From Arcobacter siniprincipis (GTDB lineage: Bacteria; Campylobacterota; Campylobacteria; Campylobacterales; Arcobacteraceae): DNA of 64,000 bases. The DNA lies in assembly GCF_048571125.1 (NCBI RefSeq), contig NZ_CP182343.1, forward strand, positions 2,294,001-2,358,000, written 5' to 3'. The notes below the pieces were generated by a model that saw nothing but the letters and a program-made list of their open reading frames with translations, was not told the origin of the DNA and made no database searches. Made by a program: the position numbers and the translations under genes. Each line of letters opens with the position of its first letter. The stretch's first letter is position 1. Below, one piece after another: positions 27,261 to 35,535 of this stretch.

Positions 27261-27884
27261 ATGTATAAAGAAAGTACTAATATACTAGTAAAACATCTAA
27301 TAAATAGATTAAGAGATGTAAGAACAGCATCAAATGAATTTAGACTTACAATTGAAGAGATTTCAAGAATAATTGCAGCTGAAGCCTTATCTGATTTTAA
27401 TACAATTACACAAAATATAAACACATGGCAAGGTCCTTTAGATGTTCAAATGATAGAAGTACAAAAATTAGTATTAGTACCAATTTTAAGAGCTGGTGAA
27501 CCTATGCTTACAGGTATTTTAAGAACTTTACCATATGCAAGAAGTGGATTTTTAGCTATGAAAAGAGATGAAGAAACTGCCTTATCAAAACTTTTTTATG
27601 AAAATATCCCAGAAATCGAAGATAAAACCGTTCTTTTGTTAGATCCAATGGTAGCAACTGGTGGTTCACTTATAGATGGAATTTCTTATTTAAAAAGTAA
27701 AGGTGCCAAAAGAATCATCTCTTTAAATATTTTAGGAGCTCCTGAGGGTATAAAAGCTGTTCAAGAAGCTCATCCTGATGTGGATATCTTCATAGCACAG
27801 ATAGATGAAAGACTTGATGATAACAAATACATAAGACCAGGTCTTGGTGATGCAGGAGATAGAGCATTTTATACTCATGAATAA
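27261..27884 (+). CDS. upp: Uracil phosphoribosyltransferase
   Basis: Salvage enzyme converting uracil and PRPP to UMP. 207 residues, the usual length. PRPP loop LLDPMVATGGSL (about 124-135), the uracil site near the C-terminus YIRPGLGDAGDRAFYT, and the conserved LVPILRAGEPM all match. It is divergent from uraA and followed 42 bases later by the DUF808 gene. Confidence 0.97.
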   Translation: MYKESTNILVKHLINRLRDVRTASNEFRLTIEEISRIIAAEALSDFNTITQNINTWQGPLDVQMIEVQKLVLVPILRAGEPMLTGILRTLPYARSGFLAMKRDEETALSKLFYENIPEIEDKTVLLLDPMVATGGSLIDGISYLKSKGAKRIISLNILGAPEGIKAVQEAHPDVDIFIAQIDERLDDNKYIRPGLGDAGDRAFYTHE

Positions 27885-27926
27885 AATTTACTTTTTTAAA
27901 AAATAATTTTAAAACAAAGGCTAATA

Positions 27927-28787
27927 ATGGCTTCAGGTATATTTGCTCTCTTAGATGATATTGCTGTTTTAGCGGATGATGTAGCAGTTACAACTAAAAT
28001 TGCTACTCAAAAAACTGCTGGAATTTTGGGTGATGACTTGGCAGTAAATGCCCAAAAAGCAATAGGTTTTAGCCAAGAGCGAGAACTAAAAGTAATTTGG
28101 GCAATTATAAAGGGTTCTCTAAAAAATAAAGCTATAATACTTCCCTTAGCCTTTTTATTAAGTGCTTTTGCAGCTTTTATTATTCCTTATATTCTTATTT
28201 TTGGTGGATTATATCTTCTTTATGAAGGTGCAGAAAAAATAGAAGAATATTTTCATAGTAAACTACATAAACACCACAAAATAGAGATAATTGAATCTAC
28301 AAGTGATAATATTTTAAAAATAGAAAAAGATAAAATAAAATCAGCAATATTAACTGATTTTATTCTTTCTATAGAAATTGTTATAATCTCTTTAAGTACT
28401 GTATTAAATGAAACCTTACCCTTGCAAATTTTTGTGACAAGCTTTGTTGCAATAGTTGCCACTTTTGGAGTATATGGAATAGTAGCACTTATTATTAGAA
28501 TGGATAATATTGGATTTTGGTTGATTGAAAAAAACAAAGTTACAATAGGAAATTTTTTAATTGCCCTTATGCCAAAAATAATTAAGTTCTTAGCTGTTGT
28601 TGGAACTTTTGCCATGATTTTAGTGGGAGGAGGAATTCTTTCACATAATATTCATCCAATAGAAGAAGTTTTTTTTGAAAATATTCCTCTTATTTTAAAT
28701 CATTTAATAGTAGGTTTTATTGTAGGTTTTTTACTTTTAGTTATTATCAACATATTAAAAAAAGTTTTTAAAAGAGCTAAAAATTAA
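27927..28787 (+). CDS. DUF808 family membrane protein (YedI-like)
   Basis: 286-residue inner-membrane protein. The N-terminus ASGIFALLDDIAVLADDVAVTTKIATQKTAGILGDDLAV, given here in part, is diagnostic for DUF808/YedI, together with VIWAIIKGSLKNK. Six or so helices follow, at about 70-95, 135-155, 165-190, 210-235 and 250-275. Function of the family is unknown. It is downstream of upp and may be co-transcribed; a strong hairpin ends the unit. Confidence 0.9.
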   Translation: MASGIFALLDDIAVLADDVAVTTKIATQKTAGILGDDLAVNAQKAIGFSQERELKVIWAIIKGSLKNKAIILPLAFLLSAFAAFIIPYILIFGGLYLLYEGAEKIEEYFHSKLHKHHKIEIIESTSDNILKIEKDKIKSAILTDFILSIEIVIISLSTVLNETLPLQIFVTSFVAIVATFGVYGIVALIIRMDNIGFWLIEKNKVTIGNFLIALMPKIIKFLAVVGTFAMILVGGGILSHNIHPIEEVFFENIPLILNHLIVGFIVGFLLLVIINILKKVFKRAKN

Positions 28788-28804
28788 ATGTATTTAGCTC
28801 TTTT
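28770..28804. terminator. Bidirectional terminator between DUF808 gene and emrB
   Basis: Arms aaaagagctaaa (28770-28781) and tttagctctttt (28793-28804), perfect 12-bp stem, 11-base loop, A/T runs at both ends. It overlaps the last codons of the DUF808 gene and ends six bases before the emrB stop. Confidence 0.88.
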
Positions 28805-28810
28805 CTTTAT

Positions 28811-30361
28811 CTAGTGACCGCCAGTTGTTTTTGGTATTTTCACTGGTTTGGGAGCTCCCCAAATCATAAGAGCTGCTAAAACAAATACCACTGAAAGAGT
28901 AATCATAACTTGATTGGTTGCCAACATTACACTTTGTTTATTTATCATCATATTTATTGTCTGATTAATCAAATCCGTACTCATTCCTGTATTCTCCATT
29001 GCCATTCTTATACTATTATCACTATCTGTAATGGCTACCAAATTAGCATGATTTTCAATTGTTTTATTACTCCAGGCAGTTGCTACAAATGATGTGGCAA
29101 AAGCTCCTGAAAGTGTACGAACAAAGTTCAATAATCCAGCTGCAGAATCCACCTCATTTTTTTCAACACTTGAAAGGGATAAACCCATTGCAGGAATAAA
29201 AAAGAAAGGTAGTCCAAATCCCATAAACAATAGAGGCAACATAACATCAATAAATGCCATATCTGTATTTGCAATACCTCTCCAAAAAGTCATAAGACCA
29301 AGCCATAAAACACCTACAAAAACCAATTTTCTAGCATCTGTAGTAGTTGCAGCTTTTGCCACAAATGGAGCGACTGTTAGCCCAGCAATTCCTGTCCAAC
29401 AAGCTGCAAGACCAGCTTGCGTTCCTGTATATCCCATCAAAGTTTGAAGCCAAAGAGGAGTTAAAACATTGGCACCAAAATATGCACCAAATGCCAAACT
29501 TACAGTTAGTACACTAATGGTAAAGCCCCTATGTCTAAAAACTTTTAAATCAACAACAGGATGTTCATCATAAAATTCCCAAATTATAAAACTAACAAAA
29601 CTTATAAAAGAGATAATTGCTAATATTACTATTTTAGTTGAACTAAACCAATCAAGATCTTTACCTTCATCTAATACTAATTGTAAACATACAACCCAAA
29701 TAATTAATAAAAACAATCCAGTCACATCAATAGGTTTTTTAACTAAAGGTTCAACATAATCTTTCAATAATTGCCAAGCAAAAAAACCACAAATAATAAC
29801 AATAGGTGAATTTAAGAAAAATACCCAAGGCCAGCTATATTCATCACAAACATATCCTCCTACTATTGGTCCTAAAACAGGAGCTACAAGTGTTGTCATA
29901 GACCACATTCCAATAGCAACACCTGCTTTTTCTTTTGGAAAAAGTCGTAAAAGCAATGTTTGAGAAAGTGGCATCAAGGGTCCACCAGAAAATCCTTGAA
30001 ATACCCGTGCAACAACTAATAAACCCAAAGAATCTGCAAGACCACAGACTATAGAAAAAAGCCCAAACATAATCATTGATACCACAAATACTTTTACTGC
30101 ACCAAACCTAAGAGCAAACCAACCCGTTAGAGGTACTGTTATTGCTTCACCTATTGCATAAGCTGTGATTACCCAAGTACCTTGAGATGCTGTTGCTCCT
30201 AGATTTCCAGCGATATGAGGAACTGATACATTTGCAATAGTCATATTTAAAACTGCAATAAAATTTGCAGTTGTAAGCATAAGTGCAGCAACCCAAAACA
30301 TTGTAGGGGATAATTTAAATTCTCCTATAACTTCTTCAGAAGAAGCTTTATCATTTTGCAT
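28811..30361 (-). CDS. emrB: DHA2-type MFS drug-efflux permease (EmrB family)
   Basis: Inner-membrane proton-driven exporter, 516 residues with 14 predicted helices. DHA2 motifs: NFIAVLNMTIANVSVPHIAG in helix 1, WVITAYAIGEAITVPLTGW, and motif C-like APVLGPIVGGYVCDEYSWPWVFF. It is the last gene of a three-gene efflux operon after an outer-membrane factor and an EmrA-type adaptor, 14 bases from the adaptor stop. Exports hydrophobic toxicants as a class; the actual substrate is not known. Confidence 0.93.
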   Translation of the reverse strand: MQNDKASSEEVIGEFKLSPTMFWVAALMLTTANFIAVLNMTIANVSVPHIAGNLGATASQGTWVITAYAIGEAITVPLTGWFALRFGAVKVFVVSMIMFGLFSIVCGLADSLGLLVVARVFQGFSGGPLMPLSQTLLLRLFPKEKAGVAIGMWSMTTLVAPVLGPIVGGYVCDEYSWPWVFFLNSPIVIICGFFAWQLLKDYVEPLVKKPIDVTGLFLLIIWVVCLQLVLDEGKDLDWFSSTKIVILAIISFISFVSFIIWEFYDEHPVVDLKVFRHRGFTISVLTVSLAFGAYFGANVLTPLWLQTLMGYTGTQAGLAACWTGIAGLTVAPFVAKAATTTDARKLVFVGVLWLGLMTFWRGIANTDMAFIDVMLPLLFMGFGLPFFFIPAMGLSLSSVEKNEVDSAAGLLNFVRTLSGAFATSFVATAWSNKTIENHANLVAITDSDNSIRMAMENTGMSTDLINQTINMMINKQSVMLATNQVMITLSVVFVLAALMIWGAPKPVKIPKTTGGH

Positions 30362-30375
30362 AATAGACTCTCATT

Positions 30376-31509
30376 TTATTTTTGATTAAAAGTATTTATT
30401 TCTACATCCATTGAAAGACCTACTTTTAAAGGATGAGCTTCCAACTCTTCAGGAAGTAGTTTTATACGAACTGGTACTCTTTGAACAACTTTAATCCAAT
30501 TTCCCGTAGCATTTTGTGCAGGGATTAAAGAAAAAGCAGCTCCTGTTCCACCAGAGAAACCTTCTACTTCACCATGATATGTAACATCATCTCCATAAAT
30601 ATCTGCATGAACAATAGCCTCTTGACCAACTTTAACTCTTCTCAATTTTCCTTCTTTGAAATTTGCATTTACATATATATTATGAGTAGGAACAATTGAT
30701 AATAAAGGTGTTCCTTCTTGAACTCTTTGTCCAAGTTCTACTTGTCTTTTGGCAATTATTCCACTTATTGGTGCTTTAATAATCGTACGATTAAAGTTTA
30801 CAATCGCTTGGTCTAATCTAGCTTTTGCTAAAAGAACTTCTGGATTGTTTTCTACACTTACATTATCAATTCTTGTTGCATTTTGGTTTCTTGAGCCAAC
30901 TGCAGAGATAATATTTGATTTTGATTGTTTTACTTCAGCTATTGTTGCATCTAAATTTGCTTTTGCATTTTCATAAGCATTTTTTGCTTTTGTTAATTCA
31001 TCTTCTGAAACTGCACCAGATGAGATTAGATCTTCTCTTCTTTTTAAATCTATTTGTGCTCTTTTTAAATCAGCTTTTACAGAACTCAATTTGGCATTCA
31101 TTCTTATTTCATCTGATTTTCGTGCTTCAATTAAAGCATTTAATCCATTATCGTTTGCCATATACCCTTTTACACGACGAATTGCTAAACTTAAATTTGC
31201 TTTTGCTTCTTCTAGAGCTAAAGAAGTATCTGTTTGATTTATTTTTACTAAAATATCACCTTTTTTTACAACTTGAGTATTTGTAACAAGTACATCACTT
31301 ATTGTACCACCAACAGAAGGTGTAACTTGTGCAATTTCCACATCTGTGTATGCATTATCAGTTGAAACATAGTGTGAAGCATAAAAATACCAATACAAAC
31401 CAAAAATTGTTCCTATTAAGACAAACAATACCAAAAAAATCGAAAGTACTTTTTTTCTTTTACTTTGATTTTTCTTTACTTTTTCATTGATTTTTTTATT
31501 TTCTTCCAT
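30376..31509 (-). CDS. emrA: Membrane-fusion (adaptor) protein, EmrA/HlyD family
   Basis: Periplasmic adaptor linking the EmrB pump to the outer-membrane channel. From ATG 31509 (377 residues): basic cytoplasmic start, one helix at about 22-42, a lipoyl half (YTDVEIAQVTPSVGGTISDV), a long alpha-hairpin (85-200), second lipoyl half (ISGIIAKRQVELGQRVQEGTPLLSIV) and beta-barrel domains. The ATG at 31509 is preferred because AAGGA lies upstream; an ATG six codons earlier has none. It overlaps the outer-membrane gene by 14 bases. Confidence 0.92.
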   Translation of the reverse strand: MEENKKINEKVKKNQSKRKKVLSIFLVLFVLIGTIFGLYWYFYASHYVSTDNAYTDVEIAQVTPSVGGTISDVLVTNTQVVKKGDILVKINQTDTSLALEEAKANLSLAIRRVKGYMANDNGLNALIEARKSDEIRMNAKLSSVKADLKRAQIDLKRREDLISSGAVSEDELTKAKNAYENAKANLDATIAEVKQSKSNIISAVGSRNQNATRIDNVSVENNPEVLLAKARLDQAIVNFNRTIIKAPISGIIAKRQVELGQRVQEGTPLLSIVPTHNIYVNANFKEGKLRRVKVGQEAIVHADIYGDDVTYHGEVEGFSGGTGAAFSLIPAQNATGNWIKVVQRVPVRIKLLPEELEAHPLKVGLSMDVEINTFNQK

Positions 31510-32983
31510 TATTATTTCCTTTTTCATTTATAGGTAATTGTGGGTTATATCCGCCTCCAAGTGCATACTTAAGTGCTATATCCAAAGTAAGTGCTCTGAT
31601 TTTTTGATTTATTAAATTTCTTTTTGTATTTATAAAATTTTCTTGTGAATATAAAACTTCTAAATAATTACTAAGTCCACCTTCATAACGCTTTGTTTTT
31701 ATTTCATATGCTTCTTGTGAAGAGTTTAATGCTTCTTGAGATTTTATAAGCTGTTTTGTCAATGCTCTTTGACTAATACCAACATCTGCAACTTCTTTTA
31801 AAGCTTGAGTTAGAGTTTGATTATAGTTTGCAACTGCTTGTTCATATATACTTGTATTTTTTCTCAAATCACCTTTTAATCTTCCTGCTGTGAAAAGAGG
31901 CAATGAAATAGCAGGCCCCACTGAGCCCATATAAGAATCTTTTTCATGAAGTAAATTCAATCCTAAAGATTGCAATCCAATAAATGCAGAAAGATTTATA
32001 TTAGGATAAAACTCTGCTTTTTTCTCTTGTATTAAATACTCTTTTGATTCTACTTGCATTTTTGCAGCTATTATATCTGGTCGTCTTCCCAATAAATCAA
32101 CCGCTAAATTATTAGGAAATCTAAATTCTTTTTGATAAAAATTAATTGTTGGACGAGTTATTTTAAGACCTCTATCAGGTCCAGCTCCCATTAGTGCCGC
32201 TATTTTATTTCTTTGTAAAGAGATTTGTTCATCTAGTAATAAAACATTTTCTTGTGCATTTGCTAATAAAGTTTTTGCATCATCAACACTTGATTTATTT
32301 TCAAGTCCATTTTCATATCTTTGATTTAATAAAACTAATAATTTATTTTGAACTGTTAAATACTCTTTTAGTTCATCTTTATTTGCAAATAATCGTGCTA
32401 ACTCAGAATAACTACTTGCTATTGCACTAGAAAGAGTTAATCTTGTTTGTGCAAGTTCTGCTTTCATAGCTTCTACATTTGAGATACTAGCAGCTATAGT
32501 TGCACGATTTTTACCCCAAAAATCTAACTCCCAAGAAAAATTTAAAGTAGCTTGTCCATAATCATTCCAACCTTTTGGAGTAACAGCTGGTGGTGTAATA
32601 TAGTTATAACTATGTTTTTCTTCTGTTACTTGTGCATTTGCACTTATTTGTGGTAAATTTAACGATTTTGTAACCTGAGTATAAGCATCTGCTTCTTTTA
32701 ATCTTGCCATTGCTGAAATTATATTTGGTGAATCACTTAAGGCTTCACTAATCAATTCATTAAGTTGTTTATCATCATAAATTTTCCACCAGTTCATTTT
32801 TGGCCATTGTGCATTATTTTTATTATCAAATGATTCTTTTATTTTATACATTGATATTGAGTTTGGTTTAATTAACTCATTATTTTTAGGAATTGGAGCA
32901 CAACCACTTACCATTATACTGAGTGTTGTCACTGTAGTTATTATTTTATAATTTGATATTAAATTAACAATTTTTTTATTCAT
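31496..32983 (-). CDS. Outer-membrane efflux lipoprotein (NodT/TolC family)
   Basis: 495-residue outer-membrane channel of the RND/NodT lipoprotein type. Lipobox VSGC near residue 28; WWKIYDDKQLNELISEAL and the two repeats of the OEP domain follow (FSWELDFWGKNRATIAAS; LLGRRPDIIAAKMQVESKEYLIQEKKAEFYPNINLSAFI, each well known for the family). It is the first gene of the efflux operon, starting 106 bases from the divergent TetR regulator, with which it probably shares an operator. Confidence 0.93.
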   Translation of the reverse strand: MNKKIVNLISNYKIITTVTTLSIMVSGCAPIPKNNELIKPNSISMYKIKESFDNKNNAQWPKMNWWKIYDDKQLNELISEALSDSPNIISAMARLKEADAYTQVTKSLNLPQISANAQVTEEKHSYNYITPPAVTPKGWNDYGQATLNFSWELDFWGKNRATIAASISNVEAMKAELAQTRLTLSSAIASSYSELARLFANKDELKEYLTVQNKLLVLLNQRYENGLENKSSVDDAKTLLANAQENVLLLDEQISLQRNKIAALMGAGPDRGLKITRPTINFYQKEFRFPNNLAVDLLGRRPDIIAAKMQVESKEYLIQEKKAEFYPNINLSAFIGLQSLGLNLLHEKDSYMGSVGPAISLPLFTAGRLKGDLRKNTSIYEQAVANYNQTLTQALKEVADVGISQRALTKQLIKSQEALNSSQEAYEIKTKRYEGGLSNYLEVLYSQENFINTKRNLINQKIRALTLDIALKYALGGGYNPQLPINEKGNNNGRK

Positions 32984-33003
32984 TTATACCTTTCTTCAAA
33001 ATT

Positions 33004-33050
33004 GTACTGTACTGTACTGTTCATTTAAAGGAATATTATCTTTTTAAATG
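33004..33050. promoter_or_regulatory. Operator region between the efflux operon and tetR-type gene
   Basis: Two repeats lie side by side. 33004-33020 is three and a bit copies of gtact in tandem (gtactgtactgtactgt), containing overlapping gtac palindromes. 33022-33029 catttaaa and 33043-33050 tttaaatg form an inverted repeat with 13 bases between. Either could be the site bound by the divergent TetR protein. Confidence 0.5.
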
Positions 33051-33089
33051 TTAAGATAACTTTAAAAAATCTATCTAAAAGAAATATTA

Positions 33090-33698
33090 ATGAGAAAAAA
33101 AACAGAAACAAAAAGACAAACAATAATCAAAGCTGCAACAGAAGTCTTTAGAGAATTTGGTTTTGAAAGAGCTTCTATGTCAAAAATTTGTGCTCGCGCT
33201 GGTGGCTCTAAAACAACACTATATAACTATTTTCCTTCAAAAGAAGAACTATTTTTTGAAGTAATTTCTATCTCAAATGAAGAGGAATTTCAATTTGTAT
33301 ACGAAACGATCTCTGAATCTGCTAAAATTGAAAATGCATATGAACAATTATGTGAATTTGGGAAAAGACAACTAGCTTTTTTATATTCACCAAAATTAAG
33401 AGAATTAAGAAAACTAACAATAAGCCAATCAGGAATAACAGACTTAGGGAAAATTGCTTACAATAATAGAGTATTAAAAGGTCAAAATATTATTTCTAAC
33501 TTCCTAGAAAAAACTATACAGTTAAATAAAATTAAAAGAATAGATACAACTATTGCAGCAAAGCACTTATGGGGACTAATAGAAGCAGAATTAATCTATC
33601 CATTTCTTTTAAATATTGACATAGAATATTCAAAAAAAGAGATGGATGCAATGGCAATAAGAGCTGTTAATCTATTTATGGATGCGTATAAGATTTAA
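33090..33698 (+). CDS. TetR-family transcriptional regulator
   Basis: 202-residue repressor-type regulator. N-terminal TetR helix-turn-helix at about 10-55 (RQTIIKAATEVFREFGFERA then AGGSKTTLYNYFPSKEELF), followed by a C-terminal ligand domain of the AefR/AcrR C type. It is divergent from the three-gene efflux operon, so it most likely represses that operon and itself, released by the exported compound. Ligand unknown. Confidence 0.93.
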   Translation: MRKKTETKRQTIIKAATEVFREFGFERASMSKICARAGGSKTTLYNYFPSKEELFFEVISISNEEEFQFVYETISESAKIENAYEQLCEFGKRQLAFLYSPKLRELRKLTISQSGITDLGKIAYNNRVLKGQNIISNFLEKTIQLNKIKRIDTTIAAKHLWGLIEAELIYPFLLNIDIEYSKKEMDAMAIRAVNLFMDAYKI

Positions 33699-33713
33699 AT
33701 ACTATTTAATTTT

Positions 33714-33736
33714 GTGTATTCTATTTTAGAATACAC
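33714..33736. terminator. Short hairpin between convergent genes
   Basis: gtgtattcta (33714-33723) and tagaatacac (33727-33736), perfect 10-bp stem with 3-base loop, just after the TetR gene and just before the end of the VWA-like gene on the other strand. Only a weak T-run, so termination strength is unsure. Confidence 0.6.
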
Positions 33737-33743
33737 ATCAAAA

Positions 33744-34586
33744 TCAATATTCTAATGTATAATCCATATTGTACGATCTTAACCCATGAGGTCTACCACC
33801 AGAGGAAACAAAGTATTCATCCCAGAAATCAGCTAAGTTATCCAAAACATCAGAGTCTCTATTGTCTTCTTTAGAACTATTTACTTCAACAGAACCCAAT
33901 CCATACACATATATTTCTGAATCATTAAATGCAGCTAATAAATTTCGCTTTTTAACAAGCTCAAGCTCTTTATTTATATCTAAAAGTTTCACTAGACCAT
34001 TTTTATAAAATGAAATATGTTTTGAGTTTTCTAGCATATCAGACATAATAACAACAACTTTTCTTTTTGCTTTAGAATATCTAATATTATTTTTACTATA
34101 TATTTTTAGATTTCTAAGAATTTCAGATTTGGAAATATTATCTTCTTTTTTTCTTGTACCTTTTTCTAAACCATTTTTTATTCCATTATATGTAAATATT
34201 TTTACCTCATTTAAGCAATGAGTTATTTTTTTTACTTTACTTCTACTAATATCATCTTCTTCATTATTTGTAAGATCAGAATAAATATAGTAACTCCCAA
34301 AATTTTCATTTTTTGAATCTTTACCATATTCAGTAAAACTATACACATTAATCTTAGTATTAGATTTTATAAAAGGAGATATTTTTTTTAAAACTGTATC
34401 CTTGTCTTTTTGACTAAAATATGTTGATTTATCAATCAATAAATAAACTTCTGTGGAATAAAAATCATTCTTTAAATACTTATTATCAACACCAATAGAT
34501 TCCCTACAACTTTGTGGGCTTGCAAGTACCGATGAACAAAAGATACTTATTAGCATTAATCCAAGAATAAATCTATTTCTTATCAT
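33744..34586 (-). CDS. Exported VWA-like protein of the OmpA-type operon
   Basis: 280-residue protein with signal peptide (about 1-22, ending VLASPQSC). The fold looks like von Willebrand A: a first strand VYLLIDKSTYFS where the MIDAS motif would be (DXSXS is reduced to DKSTY), a middle KRKVVVIMSDMLENSKH resembling the second MIDAS strand with Asp, and DSEIYVYGLGSVE. So the metal site may be partial. Start ATG 34586 is chosen over a GTG two codons earlier because AAGG is well placed. It overlaps the membrane-protein gene by 14 bases. Function not known; the match to VWA is by pattern. Confidence 0.65.
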   Translation of the reverse strand: MIRNRFILGLMLISIFCSSVLASPQSCRESIGVDNKYLKNDFYSTEVYLLIDKSTYFSQKDKDTVLKKISPFIKSNTKINVYSFTEYGKDSKNENFGSYYIYSDLTNNEEDDISRSKVKKITHCLNEVKIFTYNGIKNGLEKGTRKKEDNISKSEILRNLKIYSKNNIRYSKAKRKVVVIMSDMLENSKHISFYKNGLVKLLDINKELELVKKRNLLAAFNDSEIYVYGLGSVEVNSSKEDNRDSDVLDNLADFWDEYFVSSGGRPHGLRSYNMDYTLEY

Positions 34587-35535
34587 TATCACTACCTTTT
34601 TTATAATTTTTACAATTAAGATATGCTAATTTACTCTCTTTCCCAATAAATCCCCAATTCATACCAGAAAAAATGCCTATTACTTGAATTCCTAAAAACA
34701 TAAACATTAAAATTACATAAGTAATTAAATTAGACCTTCTTTTTGATTCAATAATTCCTCTATTTTGAACATCTGCATTATCTTTTGAAGTATCAATTAA
34801 AAATGATGGCAAAGATTTAGTATCTTTATTAAAACTTGCCTTTGCTTGCTCCTCAAATGCTTGTGATTCTCTCTTTTCTTTTGTTAAATAAGTCTCTTCT
34901 CTAACTTTATAAGCTCCAACAGCAATTACAAGTATTAAAAGAGAAGTAAACATAGGTAGATACCTTTTTCTAACAAACTTGCCCTTTTTAATCTCAGGCT
35001 CAGTTCTTGAGTAAATCGAAGTTGCCCTACTATTTAAATCATCATCTTTATTAGTATTTTCAATTCTTAGATGTGGGATAGAATCAAATTCAACATCTTT
35101 TTTACCATCAAAATAACTCTCCAAGGTATCTATTTTTTTATTATAATAAATTTGTTCTCCTGTAACATGAGTTAAAGGAACCAAGATACTAGCAATTAAC
35201 ACAGCACCTAAAACACCAGCAACTCTTAAATCAGAATTACTTGCATCACTTAATATATAATCACTAAAAATATATGCAAACCCCATTGCTTCAATAACAA
35301 CCGCAAATATTAAAACAATTAGAATAAATAAAGGCATAGGCTTACGCTTGTATTCTTCAACCTTTTCTAAATAGTTTCTACTCTTTTCATATAAACTCTT
35401 ATCATTGTGAGATATTTTTCTATTTTTAAGTAAGTTAAGAACTATTGCAGCAATTAATAATCCAGCTAAAAGCAGAATCCAATATGCTAATTCTACTCCC
35501 GTTTTATCATATATTAAATCCATCATTTCATCCAT
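34573..35535 (-). CDS. Multi-pass membrane protein of the OmpA-type operon
   Basis: 320-residue inner-membrane protein. Hydrophobic segments at about 17-35, 68-90, 103-122, 198-214 and 271-293, with a soluble loop (125-195) and a second, charged one (215-265). No family was recognised. It overlaps both the upstream OmpA-type lipoprotein gene (13 bases) and the downstream VWA-like gene, so the three products are made together and probably form one envelope complex. Confidence 0.7.
   Translation of the reverse strand: MDEMMDLIYDKTGVELAYWILLLAGLLIAAIVLNLLKNRKISHNDKSLYEKSRNYLEKVEEYKRKPMPLFILIVLIFAVVIEAMGFAYIFSDYILSDASNSDLRVAGVLGAVLIASILVPLTHVTGEQIYYNKKIDTLESYFDGKKDVEFDSIPHLRIENTNKDDDLNSRATSIYSRTEPEIKKGKFVRKRYLPMFTSLLILVIAVGAYKVREETYLTKEKRESQAFEEQAKASFNKDTKSLPSFLIDTSKDNADVQNRGIIESKRRSNLITYVILMFMFLGIQVIGIFSGMNWGFIGKESKLAYLNCKNYKKGSDNDKK

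Noticed and set aside
29094..29447. 117-residue plus-strand frame inside emrB
   Set aside because: Shadow frame of emrB with no signal for translation.
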